The position numbers and the translations under genes were made by a program. This document shows, in pieces, positions 63,929 through 64,000 of a stretch of DNA of 64,000 nucleotides. The DNA is from Liopterus haemorrhoidalis (taxonomy: Eukaryota > Arthropoda > Insecta > Coleoptera > Dytiscidae): the NCBI GenBank assembly GCA_963971575.1, contig OZ020611.1, forward strand, positions 58,065,381 to 58,129,380, in the 5' to 3' direction. Position 1 is the first letter of the stretch. The number at the start of each line of letters is the position of its first letter. The notes under the pieces are model-generated. The model was not told the DNA's origin. It saw nothing but the letters and a program-made list of their open reading frames with translations, and searched no databases.

Positions 63929-64000
63929 CATAGGTTCTCAAACTGGGGTACGCGTACCCCTGGGGGTACGCGAAGCATCTATTGGGGGTACGCGAGATCA
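63929..64000 (+). mobile_element. hAT-type element end, continuing beyond the window
   Basis: CATAGGTTCTCAAACTGG, then the 16-bp palindrome GGGGTACGCGTACCCC (63945-63960) and further GGGGGTACGCGA repeats. CA..GGTTCTCAAAC is a common hAT terminus (compare 23917). The other end and duplication lie outside the window. Confidence 0.65.

Overview
The window looks like AT-rich, repeat-dense nuclear DNA from an insect. There are no bacterial operons. The elements present (mellifera-, irritans- and cecropia-like mariners, Tc1, pogo/Tigger, hAT, PIF/Harbinger, Helitrons, an I-type LINE, a jockey/CR1-type LINE, a Penelope-like remnant and tRNA-derived SINEs) form a typical insect mobilome. Neither the order nor the species can be fixed from the sequence. 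All family assignments come from reading motifs and repeat ends by eye; no database was searched.

Only one convincing host locus is present: the 3' end of a plus-strand gene, with a spliced exon at 7932-8113, a terminal coding exon at 8614-8685 and a polyadenylation signal near 9099. I do not recognise the gene. A second possible host remnant, a gustatory-receptor-like C-terminus at 57202-57429, is weak.

Layout. 1-7.1 kb: repeat family F, a TTAA-flanked piggyBac-type MITE, a hAT MITE, repeat family R interrupted by an ORF1-only LINE, a mariner, and a 562-bp near-perfect palindrome. 7.9-9.1 kb: the host gene end. 10.3-15.4 kb: an R2-like LINE scrap, a Tigger inside a Tigger, and two gutted PIF/Harbinger elements, one holding a MITE (M1). 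16.1-20.2 kb: a Helitron containing a Tc1 element and a 5'-truncated LINE, abutting a Harbinger-type MITE. 21-25.8 kb: a Helitron-like head, a LINE RT remnant, inverted family F, and family R broken by a hAT element and ended by a mariner. 27.1-29.2 kb: an LTR with leader next to a Harbinger-like remnant. 29.3-30.8 kb: family F and a Tc1 remnant.

31.7-41.3 kb is the centrepiece: a TIR element with about four 290-bp tandem repeats and a small MITE. It was invaded by a complete I-type LINE (A) with a 12-bp target-site duplication. A is itself interrupted inside its endonuclease domain by a second, 5'-truncated LINE (B). Removing B would leave A's second reading frame uninterrupted, so both insertions look young.

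41.5-64 kb: a mariner split by a hAT MITE, a pyrimidine-rich minisatellite, Helitron-like and family F copies, a cecropia-type mariner deletion derivative, the second M1 copy, Tc1 and mariner remnants, an irritans-type mariner carrying two insertions, another mariner, a GGGTA-rich repeat, a LINE with an internal inversion between perfect 34-bp inverted repeats, a Penelope GIY-YIG remnant, a tRNA-derived SINE and the end of another hAT element.

The elements do not form a pathway. What links them is insertion order: target-site duplications and empty-site comparisons allow much of the relative history to be read. I found no CRISPR array, rRNA or convincing tRNA gene, and no clearly new enzymatic system. 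The most notable structures are the nested LINEs, the long palindrome, the recurrent M1 MITE and the inverted LINE segment.
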